Shown: in pieces, positions 53,701 to 62,142 of the stretch
How positions within the stretch are numbered: the stretch's first letter is position 1
Layout of the letters: each line of letters starts with the position of its first letter
Source of the DNA: Streptomyces sp. NBC_00224
Lineage (GTDB): Bacteria; Actinomycetota; Actinomycetes; Streptomycetales; Streptomycetaceae
Length of the DNA: 64,000 nucleotides
Direction of reading: 5' to 3'
Assembly: GCF_041435195.1 (NCBI RefSeq)
Contig: NZ_CP108106.1
Span: forward strand, 5,056,501 to 5,120,500
Made by a program: the position numbers and the translations under genes
The notes under the pieces: generated by a model
The model's input: the letters and a program-made list of their open reading frames with translations, nothing else
What the model was told of the DNA's origin: nothing
The model's database searches: none

Positions 53701-53853
53701 GGCGGCGGGCGTCGGGGCAGGGGAGAGAAAACAAGGGTGTGAATTCGGCCAACCCCACCGCACACCCCGCCCCGCTCACCTCACCCGCCCCACCCGGCGC
53801 TCTCGCCTCAACACGCCCGTCCGCCCGCCGCTGGGCCGGATGGGGGTGCGGCC

Positions 53854-53875
53854 GTTCACCTGGAGTTCGCCGGGA
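53854..53875 (+). promoter_or_regulatory. Candidate PHO box before a small membrane protein gene
   Basis: GTTCACCTGGA followed by GTTCGCCGGGA are two contiguous 11-nt units; the first matches the PHO consensus fully over GTTCACC. A -10-like CAGGAT (53892-53897) follows after 16 bp, and the ATG lies 7 bp later. This is the geometry of a PhoP-activated promoter. Confidence 0.5.
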
Positions 53876-53904
53876 CTCCTCCCGCGAGTGCCAGGATCCG
53901 CGCC

Positions 53905-54120
53905 ATGAACGGGATGGGTGGGGCGGAGGCCGGTCCGGCCGTGTTCGCGGGGACGGTTTTCGTACTGTTCGGGGGCGCGCTGCTGCTGTGGACGGGGGTG
54001 CGCATGCGGCACCGGGCGCCGGTGGCGGACGGGGCGGGGCTCGCGGTCTCGGCGGCGCTGGCCACTTTCTTCGGCGCGGTCTTCCTGCTCGCCGGGGTGT
54101 GGTGCTTCACACGCATGTGA
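53905..54120 (+). CDS. Small two-span membrane protein
   Basis: The 71-residue protein is almost all hydrophobic, with spans at about 11-31 (AVFAGTVFVLFGGALLLWTGV) and 45-67 (GLAVSAALATFFGAVFLLAG) joined by a short basic loop MRHRAP. No family is recognised. The codon third positions are G/C-rich as in real genes here. It lies alone between the methyltransferase terminator and the topA promoter. The candidate PHO box suggests phosphate control. Confidence 0.6.
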   Translation: MNGMGGAEAGPAVFAGTVFVLFGGALLLWTGVRMRHRAPVADGAGLAVSAALATFFGAVFLLAGVWCFTRM

Positions 54121-54195
54121 GCCCCGCCGGCCCCGTGGCGCCGCGCCGCGCCGGTCGGGCTCGTGCCCAGGTCTCCGCTGGGACGAAACGCTTTT

Positions 54196-54207
54196 CAGAA
54201 CGTTCTG
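54196..54207. promoter_or_regulatory. Perfect 12-bp palindrome upstream of topA
   Basis: CAGAACGTTCTG is a perfect palindrome 163 bp before the topA start. It could be an operator for a dimeric regulator. It differs from the actinomycete LexA box (CGAACNNNNGTTCG). Confidence 0.35.
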
Positions 54208-54277
54208 GGACGGTCCAGGCGGCAGACTCGCCTTAAGTCGGGTTACCGTTCGAGTGGCCGCTGCGGGCTTTTGCTGT

Positions 54278-54308
54278 TTGACACGGGGGCGGGTTGTACC
54301 GTCACACT
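54278..54308 (+). promoter_or_regulatory. Possible topA promoter
   Basis: TTGACA (54278-54283) is a perfect -35 hexamer. The best -10 candidate is CACACT (54303-54308) with a long 19-bp spacer. Long spacers are a known feature of supercoiling-sensitive promoters, and topA of S. coelicolor responds to supercoiling (known). Confidence 0.4.
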
Positions 54309-54369
54309 CCGCAGCGACCGTACAGCTCGTACGTGCCACCCGAGTGCCGACCCGGAGAGAAGAGCGAAG

Positions 54370-57168
54370 TTGTCCCCGACCAGCGAGACCGCAAAGGGCG
54401 GCCGCCGACTCGTCATCGTCGAGTCTCCTGCCAAGGCGAAGACGATCAAGGGCTACCTCGGCCCCGGTTATGTCGTCGAGGCGAGCGTCGGGCACATCCG
54501 CGACCTGCCGAACGGCGCCGCCGAGGTGCCCGACAAGTACACCGGCGAGGTGCGCCGCCTCGGCGTGGACGTCGAACACGACTTCCAGCCCATCTATGTC
54601 GTCAACGCCGATAAGAAGGCCCAGGTCAGGAAGCTCAAGGAGCTTCTGGCCGAGTCCGACGAACTCTTCCTCGCCACCGATGAGGACCGCGAGGGCGAGG
54701 CCATCGCGTGGCACCTTCAGGAAGTCCTGAAGCCCAAGGTCCCCGTCCACCGGATGGTCTTCCACGAGATCACCAAGGACGCCATCCGGGACGCCGTCGC
54801 CAACCCGCGCGAGCTCAACCAGCGCATGGTCGACGCCCAGGAGACCCGCCGCATCCTCGACCGCCTCTACGGCTACGAGGTCTCGCCGGTCCTGTGGAAG
54901 AAGGTCATGCCGAGGCTCTCGGCGGGCCGCGTCCAGTCGGTGGCGACCCGGCTCGTGGTCGAGCGGGAACGCGAGCGCATCGCTTTTCGTTCTGCTGAGT
55001 ACTGGGACCTGACCGGGACGTTCTCCACCGGCCGGGCGGGCGACGCCTCCGACCCGTCCTCGCTGGTGGCACGGCTCGCGGCGGTCGACGGCCGCCGGGT
55101 GGCACAGGGCCGCGACTTCGGTCCCGACGGAAAACTGAAGAGCGACGTCCTCCACCTCGACGAGGCGAACGCCCGAGCGCTGGCGGCCGCCCTCGCCGAC
55201 TCGGCCTTCGCCGTCCGCTCGGTGGAGTCCAAGCCGTACCGCCGCTCGCCGTACGCCCCGTTCCGTACGACGACGCTCCAGCAGGAGGCCTCCCGCAAGC
55301 TCGGCTTCGGGGCCAAGGCCACCATGCAGGTCGCCCAGAAGCTGTACGAGAACGGCTTCATCACCTATATGCGTACGGACTCCACCACGCTGTCCGAGAC
55401 GGCGATCTCGGCGGCCCGTGCGCAGGTCACGCAGTTGTACGGCGCCGACTACCTCCCGGAGAAGCCGCGTACGTACGCCGGGAAGGTCAAGAACGCGCAG
55501 GAGGCGCACGAGGCGATCCGCCCGTCGGGTGATCGTTTCCGCACTCCGGCGGAGACCGGTCTGACCGGCGACCAGTTCCGGCTCTACGAGCTGATCTGGA
55601 AGCGGACGGTCGCGTCCCAGATGAAGGACGCGGTCGGCAACTCCGTCACCGTGAAGATCGCGGGCCGGGCGAGCGACGGGCGGGACGCGGAGTTCACCGC
55701 GTCCGGCAAGACGATCACGTTCCACGGCTTCATGAAGGCCTACGTCGAGGGCGCGGACGACCCGAACGCGGAGCTGGACGACCGCGAGCGGCGGCTGCCC
55801 CAGGTCGCCGAGGGCGACGCGCTGTCGGCCGAGGAGATCACCGCGGACGGCCACGCGACCAAGCCGCCGGCCCGGTACACCGAGGCCTCGCTGGTCAAGG
55901 AGCTGGAAGAGCGCGAGATCGGCCGTCCGTCGACGTACGCGTCGATCATCGGCACGATCCTCGACCGCGGCTACGTCTTCAAGAAGGGCACGGCGCTGGT
56001 CCCGTCGTTCCTGAGCTTCGCCGTGGTCAACCTGCTGGAGAAGCACTTCGGCCGGCTCGTCGACTACGACTTCACCGCCCGCATGGAGGACGACCTCGAC
56101 CGCATCGCGCGGGGCGAGGCCAAGTCCGTGCCGTGGCTGAAGCGCTTCTACTTCGGCGAGGGCGAGGCCGGTGCGGCCTCCGACGCCGGGAACGGCGACG
56201 GGGACCACCTCGGCGGTCTGAAGGAGCTGGTCACGGACCTCGGCGCGATCGACGCGCGCGAGATCTCCTCGTTCCCCGTGGGCAACGGGATCGTGCTCCG
56301 CGTCGGCCGCTACGGGCCGTACATCGAGCGCGGTGAGAAGGACTCCGAGGGTCACCAGCGCGCCGACGTGCAGGAGGAGCTGGCGCCCGACGAGCTGACG
56401 GTGGAGTACGCGGAGGAGCTGCTGGCCAAGCCGAGCGGCGACTTCGAGCTGGGCATGGACCCGGTGAGCGGCAACCAGATCGTGGCGAAGGACGGCCGGT
56501 ACGGGCCGTATGTCACCGAGATCCTGCCGGAGGGCACGCCGAAGACGGGCAAGAACGCGGTGAAGCCGCGGACGGCCTCGCTCTTCAAGTCGATGGCCCT
56601 GGACACGGTGACGCTCGACGACGCGCTGAAGCTGATGTCGCTGCCGCGCGTGGTGGGCGCCGACGCCGAGGGTGTCGAGATCACCGCGCAGAACGGGCGC
56701 TACGGGCCGTACCTGAAGAAGGGCACGGACTCGCGTTCGCTGGAGTCGGAGGACCAGCTCTTCTCCATCACCCTGGAGGAGGCGCTGGCGATCTACGCGC
56801 AGCCCAAGGCGCGTGGCCGTGCGGCCGCCAAGCCGCCGCTCAAGGAGCTCGGCACCGACCCGGTCAGCGAGAAGCCGGTTGTCGTGAAGGACGGTCGCTT
56901 CGGCCCGTACGTCACGGACGGCGAGACCAACGCGACCCTGCGGACCGACGACAGCGTGGAGACGATCACGCCGGAGCGCGGCTACGAGCTGCTCGCCGAG
57001 AAGCGGGCCAAGGGCCCCGCCAAGAAGACGGCGAAGAAGGCTCCGGCCAAGAAGGCGCCCGCCAAGAAGACCGCGGCGAAGAAGACCGCCGCCAAGAAGA
57101 CGGCGGCCACCGCGAAGAAGGCTCCGGCCAAGAAGACGGCCGCGAAGAAGACGGCCGCGGCTGAATAG
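54370..57168 (+). CDS. topA: DNA topoisomerase I
   Basis: The 932-residue type IA enzyme relaxes negative supercoils. The TOPRIM domain has Glu19 (VIVESPAKA) and DEDREGE; the catalytic Tyr333 lies in TYMRTDSTT. There are no zinc fingers: the C-terminal part has four (D/N)GR(Y/F)GPY repeats, typical of actinobacterial TopA. The last 45 residues are a KKTAKKAPAKK-type tail, needed for processivity in Streptomyces and mycobacteria (known). The start is TTG with GAGAAGAG upstream; it begins SPTSETAKGGRRLV, as in S. coelicolor. A terminator follows. Confidence 0.97.
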   Translation: MSPTSETAKGGRRLVIVESPAKAKTIKGYLGPGYVVEASVGHIRDLPNGAAEVPDKYTGEVRRLGVDVEHDFQPIYVVNADKKAQVRKLKELLAESDELFLATDEDREGEAIAWHLQEVLKPKVPVHRMVFHEITKDAIRDAVANPRELNQRMVDAQETRRILDRLYGYEVSPVLWKKVMPRLSAGRVQSVATRLVVERERERIAFRSAEYWDLTGTFSTGRAGDASDPSSLVARLAAVDGRRVAQGRDFGPDGKLKSDVLHLDEANARALAAALADSAFAVRSVESKPYRRSPYAPFRTTTLQQEASRKLGFGAKATMQVAQKLYENGFITYMRTDSTTLSETAISAARAQVTQLYGADYLPEKPRTYAGKVKNAQEAHEAIRPSGDRFRTPAETGLTGDQFRLYELIWKRTVASQMKDAVGNSVTVKIAGRASDGRDAEFTASGKTITFHGFMKAYVEGADDPNAELDDRERRLPQVAEGDALSAEEITADGHATKPPARYTEASLVKELEEREIGRPSTYASIIGTILDRGYVFKKGTALVPSFLSFAVVNLLEKHFGRLVDYDFTARMEDDLDRIARGEAKSVPWLKRFYFGEGEAGAASDAGNGDGDHLGGLKELVTDLGAIDAREISSFPVGNGIVLRVGRYGPYIERGEKDSEGHQRADVQEELAPDELTVEYAEELLAKPSGDFELGMDPVSGNQIVAKDGRYGPYVTEILPEGTPKTGKNAVKPRTASLFKSMALDTVTLDDALKLMSLPRVVGADAEGVEITAQNGRYGPYLKKGTDSRSLESEDQLFSITLEEALAIYAQPKARGRAAAKPPLKELGTDPVSEKPVVVKDGRFGPYVTDGETNATLRTDDSVETITPERGYELLAEKRAKGPAKKTAKKAPAKKAPAKKTAAKKTAAKKTAATAKKAPAKKTAAKKTAAAE

Positions 57169-57188
57169 ACGCCGCATGGACGCCGCAT

Positions 57189-57222
57189 GGGCCCGGTCGG
57201 GGCGATGACCCCGGCCGGGCCC
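57189..57222. terminator. Terminator after topA
   Basis: GGGCCCGGTCGGGG pairs with CCCCGGCCGGGCCC (one G-T pair) around CGATGA. It lies 20 bp after the topA stop. Confidence 0.85.
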
Positions 57223-57298
57223 TTGGCGCGTGGATCCCGCCCGTATGTATGTTCGGGCGGGCCCTCGGGGATCTGGGCGCTCCGGATAGGCTGGGCGG

Positions 57299-60200
57299 AT
57301 GACGCGAGCCGAGCATCCCCAGAGCTCCGAAGGCGCAGGGGCGACCCCCACGGTCGTGAGCCCCGTCTCCGACGCCCTAGCCGCAGACTCACGCGAGCGT
57401 GCCGTACGGGCCCTGTTGCGCATCCCGCCGCTGAGGCGGCTGTGGAGCGCGCAGTTCGTCGGCGGGATCGGCGACGCCCTGGCCGTACTCGTCCTGCTGC
57501 TGCTCGCCCTGCAGGCGGCGGTCTCCGAGGACGCCCTCGGCGGGGGCTACCGGGGCGCGGCCTTCGCCGTGGCCGCTGTGCTCGGCGCCCGGGTCCTCGC
57601 GACGTTCCTGTTCGGGGCGGTGCTGCTCGGACCCGTGTCCGCGCTGACCGCGCCCAGCGGTCCGCTCGACCGGCGCTGGACCATGATCGGGGCGGACGGC
57701 GTACGCGCCGCGCTGCTGATCGTCGCGCCGCTGTGGATCGACTGGACCCCCGACAACGCGCTGGTCTTCCTGCTGGCCACCGCCTTCGCGGCCGGTGTCG
57801 CCGAGCGGTTCTGGACGGTGTGCAAGGAGAGCGCGGCGCCCGCACTGCTGCCCGCGCCCCCGCTGGAGGGCGCCGCCGTGCGCCCGCTGCCGGACCATCT
57901 GGACGCGCTGCGGCGCCTGTCGCTGCGTACGACGTTCGCGTCCGTGCCGACGGCCGCCGCCGCCCTGCTCGTGGCCGCGCTCGTCAGCAAGGGCCTCGGT
58001 AAGGGCATCGACTGGTTCTCGCTGCACCAGGCGGCGCTCGGCTCGTACGTGGCGGCGGGTCTGTTCGCCGCGTCCGTCTCCGTCCTGGCGATGCTCGAAC
58101 TTCCGGACTCCCAGACTCCGCGTGCCCGCTCGCCGCTGGAGGGGCTGCGCAGGCCCTCGACCGGCGCCGGTCCCGACAAGGGGCGTACGGGCGCGATTCC
58201 GCTGCTCGTGCCGGCCTGCGGGGCGGTCGCGGGCGCCCTCGCGTCGGCGGTGGCCGTGGCCGTGCTGCACGCGGCGGACCTCGGAGGCGGGCCCGCCTCG
58301 TACGCGCTGCTGGTGCTCGCTCTGATCGGCGGCGCGGGCGTCGGTATCCGTACCGCGCCGAAGGTGCTCCCCGTCCTCTCGCGGCGGCGGCTGCTCTCGC
58401 TGGCCATCGCGGTCACCGGGGTCGCGCTGCTCGCGATGGGGCTGGTCTCGGACACGGCGACGGTCCTGTTCATCGCGCTGCTCGCGGGCGTCGCCGCAGG
58501 TGTGGCGGCCAACAGCGGGCACACGCTGATCGACCAGGAGACCGAGGAGTACCGCCGGGCCCGCACCACCGACCACCTCCAGGCGGTCGTACGGGTCGCG
58601 ATCGGCCTCGGCGCGATCCTCGCCCCGCTGGTCGCCGCCGCCATCGGCCCGCACCGCCTGGCCGGCGACGGACTCGTCTTCGCGCACGGCGGCGCCGGCT
58701 TCACGCTGATGCTCGTCGGCGCGCTGCTGCTGCCGGTCGCCGCGGTCGTCCTGGCCAAGACCGACGACCGGCAGGGCGTGCCGCTGCGGCGCGATCTGCG
58801 GGACGCGGTGCGCGGCGCCGACCCGGTGCAGGCCCCGGCCCCGACCGGCTTCTTCATCGCCCTTGAGGGCGGCGACGGCGCGGGCAAGTCCACGCAGGCG
58901 CAGGCGCTGGCCGAGTGGATCAGGGCCAAGGGCCACGAGGTCGTGGTGACCCGTGAGCCGGGCGCCACCCCGATGGGCAAGCGGCTGCGCTCGATCCTGC
59001 TCGACGTCTCCAGCGCCGGGCTCTCCAACCGCGCGGAGGCCCTGCTGTACGCGGCGGACCGCGCCGAGCACATCGACTCGCTGGTGCGCCCCGCCCTGGA
59101 GCGCGGCGCGATCGTCATCTCGGACCGCTACATCGACTCGTCGGTCGCCTATCAGGGCGCCGGGCGCGATCTGTCGCCGACCGAGATCGCCAGGATCAAC
59201 CGCTGGGCGACCGGTGGTCTCGTACCGCATCTGACCGTGCTGCTCGATGTGTCGCCCGAGACCGCTCGCGAGCGGTTCACGGAGGCGCCGGACCGGCTCG
59301 AATCGGAGCCGCCCGAGTTCCACGCGCGCGTGAGGGCCGGGTTCCTCACCCTGGCGGCCGCCGACCCGTCCCGCTACCTGGTGGTGGACGCGGGCCAGGA
59401 GCCCGAGGCGGTCACCACCGTCGTACGCCACCGGCTCGACCAGGTGCTGCCGCTCTCCGAGGCCGAGGTGAAGGCCCAGGAGGAGGCGCGCAGGGCGGCC
59501 GAGGAGGAGGCCCGGCGCAAGGCGGAGGAAGAGGCCGCGCGCAAGGCCGAGGAGGAGCGCCTGGAGCGCGAGCGCCAGGCGCAGCTCGCCAAGCTGCGTG
59601 TCGAGGAGGAGGAGCGCAAGCGGCGCGAGCTGGAGGAGGCGCGCCGCCGCGAGGAGGAGCGCCAGGCTGAGGAGGCCCGGCTGCGGGCCGAGGAGGCCAG
59701 GCGTCTCGCCGAGGAGGAGCGCGTCCGGCGCGAGGCGGAGGCCAAGGCCGCCGCGGCCGAGCAGGAACGGCTGCGCAAGCAGGCGGAGGAGCAGGCCCGG
59801 CTGCGCGCCGAGGCCGAGGAGCGCCGTCTGGAGAAGCAGCGCAAGGCCGAGGAGGCGCTGCGGCGGGCGGAGGAGGCCCGGCGTCTCGCCGAGGCGGCGA
59901 GCGCGGCTGCTTCGGCTGCGGCGACCGCGGCGGCCTCCGCTCCGACCGCCACGCCTTCTCCCTCGGTCCCCGCGACGGCTTCTCCCTCCGCTCCCGCCAA
60001 GAGCGCGGACGATGCTTCGGCCACGCGCGCGAGGCGGAAGCCCCAGGCGGAGTCGGCCTCCGAGGTGACGGTGCCCACGCCCGTCGTGAACCCGGACGCG
60101 CACCCCGAGGTGAGCCCCAACGAGATCACCCAGGAAGTCCCGGCGCCGGGCAAGGACGCCCCCGGCCGGGCCGGGTCGGGTCGGGCCGCTCGGGACGCCG

Positions 60201-60661
60201 CCGAGACCACGGTCCTGCCGCAGGTCCCGGCCGAGGCCGCCGAGACGACGGTGCTGCCGCCCGTAAGGGACGCGGACGAGACGACCGTGCTGCCTTCCGT
60301 ACGGGAGGGGGCGCGGGACGCCGACGAGACGACGGTCCTGCCGCCCGTGCGCGACGGGGCCGGGGAGAGCGCGGCGCATCTGCCGGTGCGGGACGCGGAG
60401 CGGTTCCCGCCGGGGATCTTCCGGGACGAGCAGGAGCAGCCCGAGCGGGCGAACGAGCGGACGCGGGAGCTGCCGCAGGTCGACCCCGAACAGCTGGGCG
60501 CGGAGCCCGGGGCCGGAGCGGAGACGAAGCGGGGCCGTCGGCCCAGGCGGCGTTCCGACTGGGCCGAGGAGACCCCGCTGGACGATCTGCCCTCGCTCGC
60601 CGACGAGCTGCTCGGGCCGCACGCCGACGACGATGACGACCGCCGGGGCCGCCGCCGCTGA
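57299..60661 (+). CDS. tmk: Three-part fusion: MFS-like membrane domain, thymidylate kinase, coiled coil with ETTVLP repeats
   Basis: The 1120-residue protein has (1) 10-12 membrane spans at about 40-495, like an MFS permease; (2) a complete thymidylate kinase at about 515-720, with P-loop EGGDGAGKST, the DR motif SDRYIDSSVAYQG and TREPGATP, which makes dTDP from dTMP; (3) a highly charged coiled coil at about 725-870, rich in EEARRKAEEEA, then a Pro/Ala linker; (4) four ETTVLP units at about 967-1020; (5) an acidic-basic tail. S. coelicolor has a similar fused protein here (recalled as SCO3542). TAGGCT ends 6 nt before the ATG, hinting at a leaderless mRNA. Confidence 0.95.
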   Translation: MTRAEHPQSSEGAGATPTVVSPVSDALAADSRERAVRALLRIPPLRRLWSAQFVGGIGDALAVLVLLLLALQAAVSEDALGGGYRGAAFAVAAVLGARVLATFLFGAVLLGPVSALTAPSGPLDRRWTMIGADGVRAALLIVAPLWIDWTPDNALVFLLATAFAAGVAERFWTVCKESAAPALLPAPPLEGAAVRPLPDHLDALRRLSLRTTFASVPTAAAALLVAALVSKGLGKGIDWFSLHQAALGSYVAAGLFAASVSVLAMLELPDSQTPRARSPLEGLRRPSTGAGPDKGRTGAIPLLVPACGAVAGALASAVAVAVLHAADLGGGPASYALLVLALIGGAGVGIRTAPKVLPVLSRRRLLSLAIAVTGVALLAMGLVSDTATVLFIALLAGVAAGVAANSGHTLIDQETEEYRRARTTDHLQAVVRVAIGLGAILAPLVAAAIGPHRLAGDGLVFAHGGAGFTLMLVGALLLPVAAVVLAKTDDRQGVPLRRDLRDAVRGADPVQAPAPTGFFIALEGGDGAGKSTQAQALAEWIRAKGHEVVVTREPGATPMGKRLRSILLDVSSAGLSNRAEALLYAADRAEHIDSLVRPALERGAIVISDRYIDSSVAYQGAGRDLSPTEIARINRWATGGLVPHLTVLLDVSPETARERFTEAPDRLESEPPEFHARVRAGFLTLAAADPSRYLVVDAGQEPEAVTTVVRHRLDQVLPLSEAEVKAQEEARRAAEEEARRKAEEEAARKAEEERLERERQAQLAKLRVEEEERKRRELEEARRREEERQAEEARLRAEEARRLAEEERVRREAEAKAAAAEQERLRKQAEEQARLRAEAEERRLEKQRKAEEALRRAEEARRLAEAASAAASAAATAAASAPTATPSPSVPATASPSAPAKSADDASATRARRKPQAESASEVTVPTPVVNPDAHPEVSPNEITQEVPAPGKDAPGRAGSGRAARDAAETTVLPQVPAEAAETTVLPPVRDADETTVLPSVREGARDADETTVLPPVRDGAGESAAHLPVRDAERFPPGIFRDEQEQPERANERTRELPQVDPEQLGAEPGAGAETKRGRRPRRRSDWAEETPLDDLPSLADELLGPHADDDDDRRGRRR

Positions 60662-60763
60662 CCTGCGGGAAAGCCGCGCCGGACGGGATTGTCCGACCCC
60701 TCCCTCACAATGGGGTCGTAGCGGGGACGTACGGGGCGGAACAGAGCGCGGAGGCGGTGACCC

Positions 60764-61969
60764 ATGACGGTGTGGGACGACCTGGTCGGCCAGGACCGGG
60801 TGCAGGAGCAGTTGGCCGCTGCCGCGCGCGACGCCGACACGCAGGTGACCGCGGTATCGGCCGGTGAGCCCGTCCCGGACGCGTCGAAGATGACGCACGC
60901 GTGGCTGTTCACCGGGCCGCCCGGCTCGGGCCGGTCCACGGCCGCGCGCGCGTTCGCCGCCGCGCTCCAGTGCGTCAGCCCGGACCGGGCCCTGGGCGGT
61001 CAGCCCGGCTGCGGGTTCTGCGACGGCTGCCACACCGCGCTCGTCGGCACGCACGCGGACGTGCAGATCGTCCGCACCGACCTGCTCTCCATCGGCGTCA
61101 AGGAGACCCGCGACCTCGTCCGGCGCGCCCAGCTGTCGCCCGCCGTCGGCCGCTGGCAGGTGATCGTCCTGGAGGACGCCGACCGGCTCACCGAGGGCGC
61201 GGGCAATGTGCTCCTGAAGGCCGTGGAGGAGCCCGCCCCGCGCACGGTGTGGCTGCTGTGCGCGCCGTCGCTGGAGGACGTGCTGCCGACCATCCGTTCG
61301 CGCTGCCGCCATCTGACGCTGCGGACGCCGCCGGTCGAGGCCGTCGCCGATGTGCTGACCCGCCGTGACGGCATCCCGCCGGAGACCGCTCTCGCCGCCG
61401 CCCGCGCCACCCAGGGCCACATCGGCCGGGCCCGCCGCCTCGCCACCGACGACCGCGCGCGCGCCCGCCGCGCCGCCGTGCTGAAGGTGCCGCTTCGGGT
61501 CGAGGACGTGGGCGGCTGCCTCAAGGCCGCCCAGGAGCTGGTCGACACGGCCGCCGAGGACGCCAAGCAGCTCGCGGAAGAGGTCGACGTCAAGGAGACC
61601 GAGGACCTGAAGGCGGCTCTCGGCGGCCAGGCCGGCGGCCGTATGCCGCGCGGCACCGCCGGGGCGATGAAGGACCTGGAGGACCGCCAGAAGCGCCGCA
61701 AGACGCGTACGCAGCGGGACAGCCTGGACCTCGCCCTCACCGACCTCACCGGCTTCTACCGCGACGTCCTGGCGCTCCAGCTCGGCTCCCGCATCGCGCT
61801 GGCGAACGAGGAGGTACGGGACGCGGTGGACCGCATCGCGCGCGGCTCCGCGCCCGAGGGCACCCTGCGCCGCATAGAGGCGGTCCTTGCCTGCCGCGAG
61901 GCACTGGACCGCAATGTGGCGCCGCTGCTGGCGGTGGAGGCGATGACGCTGGCGCTGCGGGCGGGATAG
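60764..61969 (+). CDS. holB: DNA polymerase III delta-prime subunit
   Basis: The 401-residue clamp-loader subunit has the AAA+ fold with Walker A GPPGSGRST (51-59), where Arg replaces the catalytic Lys, as expected of the non-hydrolysing delta-prime. A zinc module is seen in CGFCDGC plus an earlier Cys (ALQCVSP), and the sensor motif IRSRCRHL holds the SRC arginine finger. A linker insertion of about 40 charged residues lies near 280-320. GGAGG lies 9 nt before the ATG. tmk and holB are neighbours in many bacteria. Confidence 0.94.
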   Translation: MTVWDDLVGQDRVQEQLAAAARDADTQVTAVSAGEPVPDASKMTHAWLFTGPPGSGRSTAARAFAAALQCVSPDRALGGQPGCGFCDGCHTALVGTHADVQIVRTDLLSIGVKETRDLVRRAQLSPAVGRWQVIVLEDADRLTEGAGNVLLKAVEEPAPRTVWLLCAPSLEDVLPTIRSRCRHLTLRTPPVEAVADVLTRRDGIPPETALAAARATQGHIGRARRLATDDRARARRAAVLKVPLRVEDVGGCLKAAQELVDTAAEDAKQLAEEVDVKETEDLKAALGGQAGGRMPRGTAGAMKDLEDRQKRRKTRTQRDSLDLALTDLTGFYRDVLALQLGSRIALANEEVRDAVDRIARGSAPEGTLRRIEAVLACREALDRNVAPLLAVEAMTLALRAG

Positions 61970-61997
61970 CGGACAAGGCGCCCGGGACGATCTCGCA

Positions 61998-62045
61998 CCC
62001 GCTCGTCCCCCGACCGTCCCCCCGCTCGTCCCCCCGACCGTCCCT
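61998..62045 (+). repeat. Two-copy tandem repeat after holB
   Basis: CCGCTCGTCCCCCGACCGTC followed by CCC, then the same unit again with one extra C. The unit is about 23 bp. It lies in the gap between holB and the peptidase gene; no stem-loop is formed. Confidence 0.7.
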
Positions 62046-62142
62046 CGATCCCCCGGTCGCCCGGTTGACCGGCTCACTCGTACGAGCCGTCGTCCGGCAA
62101 CCAACAGGGCACATGCCGTCACTCCCCGGTTACGCTCCGGGG

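Noticed and set aside
54196..54207. LexA (SOS) box before topA
   Set aside because: CAGAACGTTCTG lacks the CGAACNNNNGTTCG spacing of actinomycete LexA boxes; kept only as an unassigned palindrome.
53776..57423. Long minus-strand open frame opposite topA
   Set aside because: It mirrors topA and has no recognisable domain or ribosome site; its composition is that of antisense GC-rich DNA.
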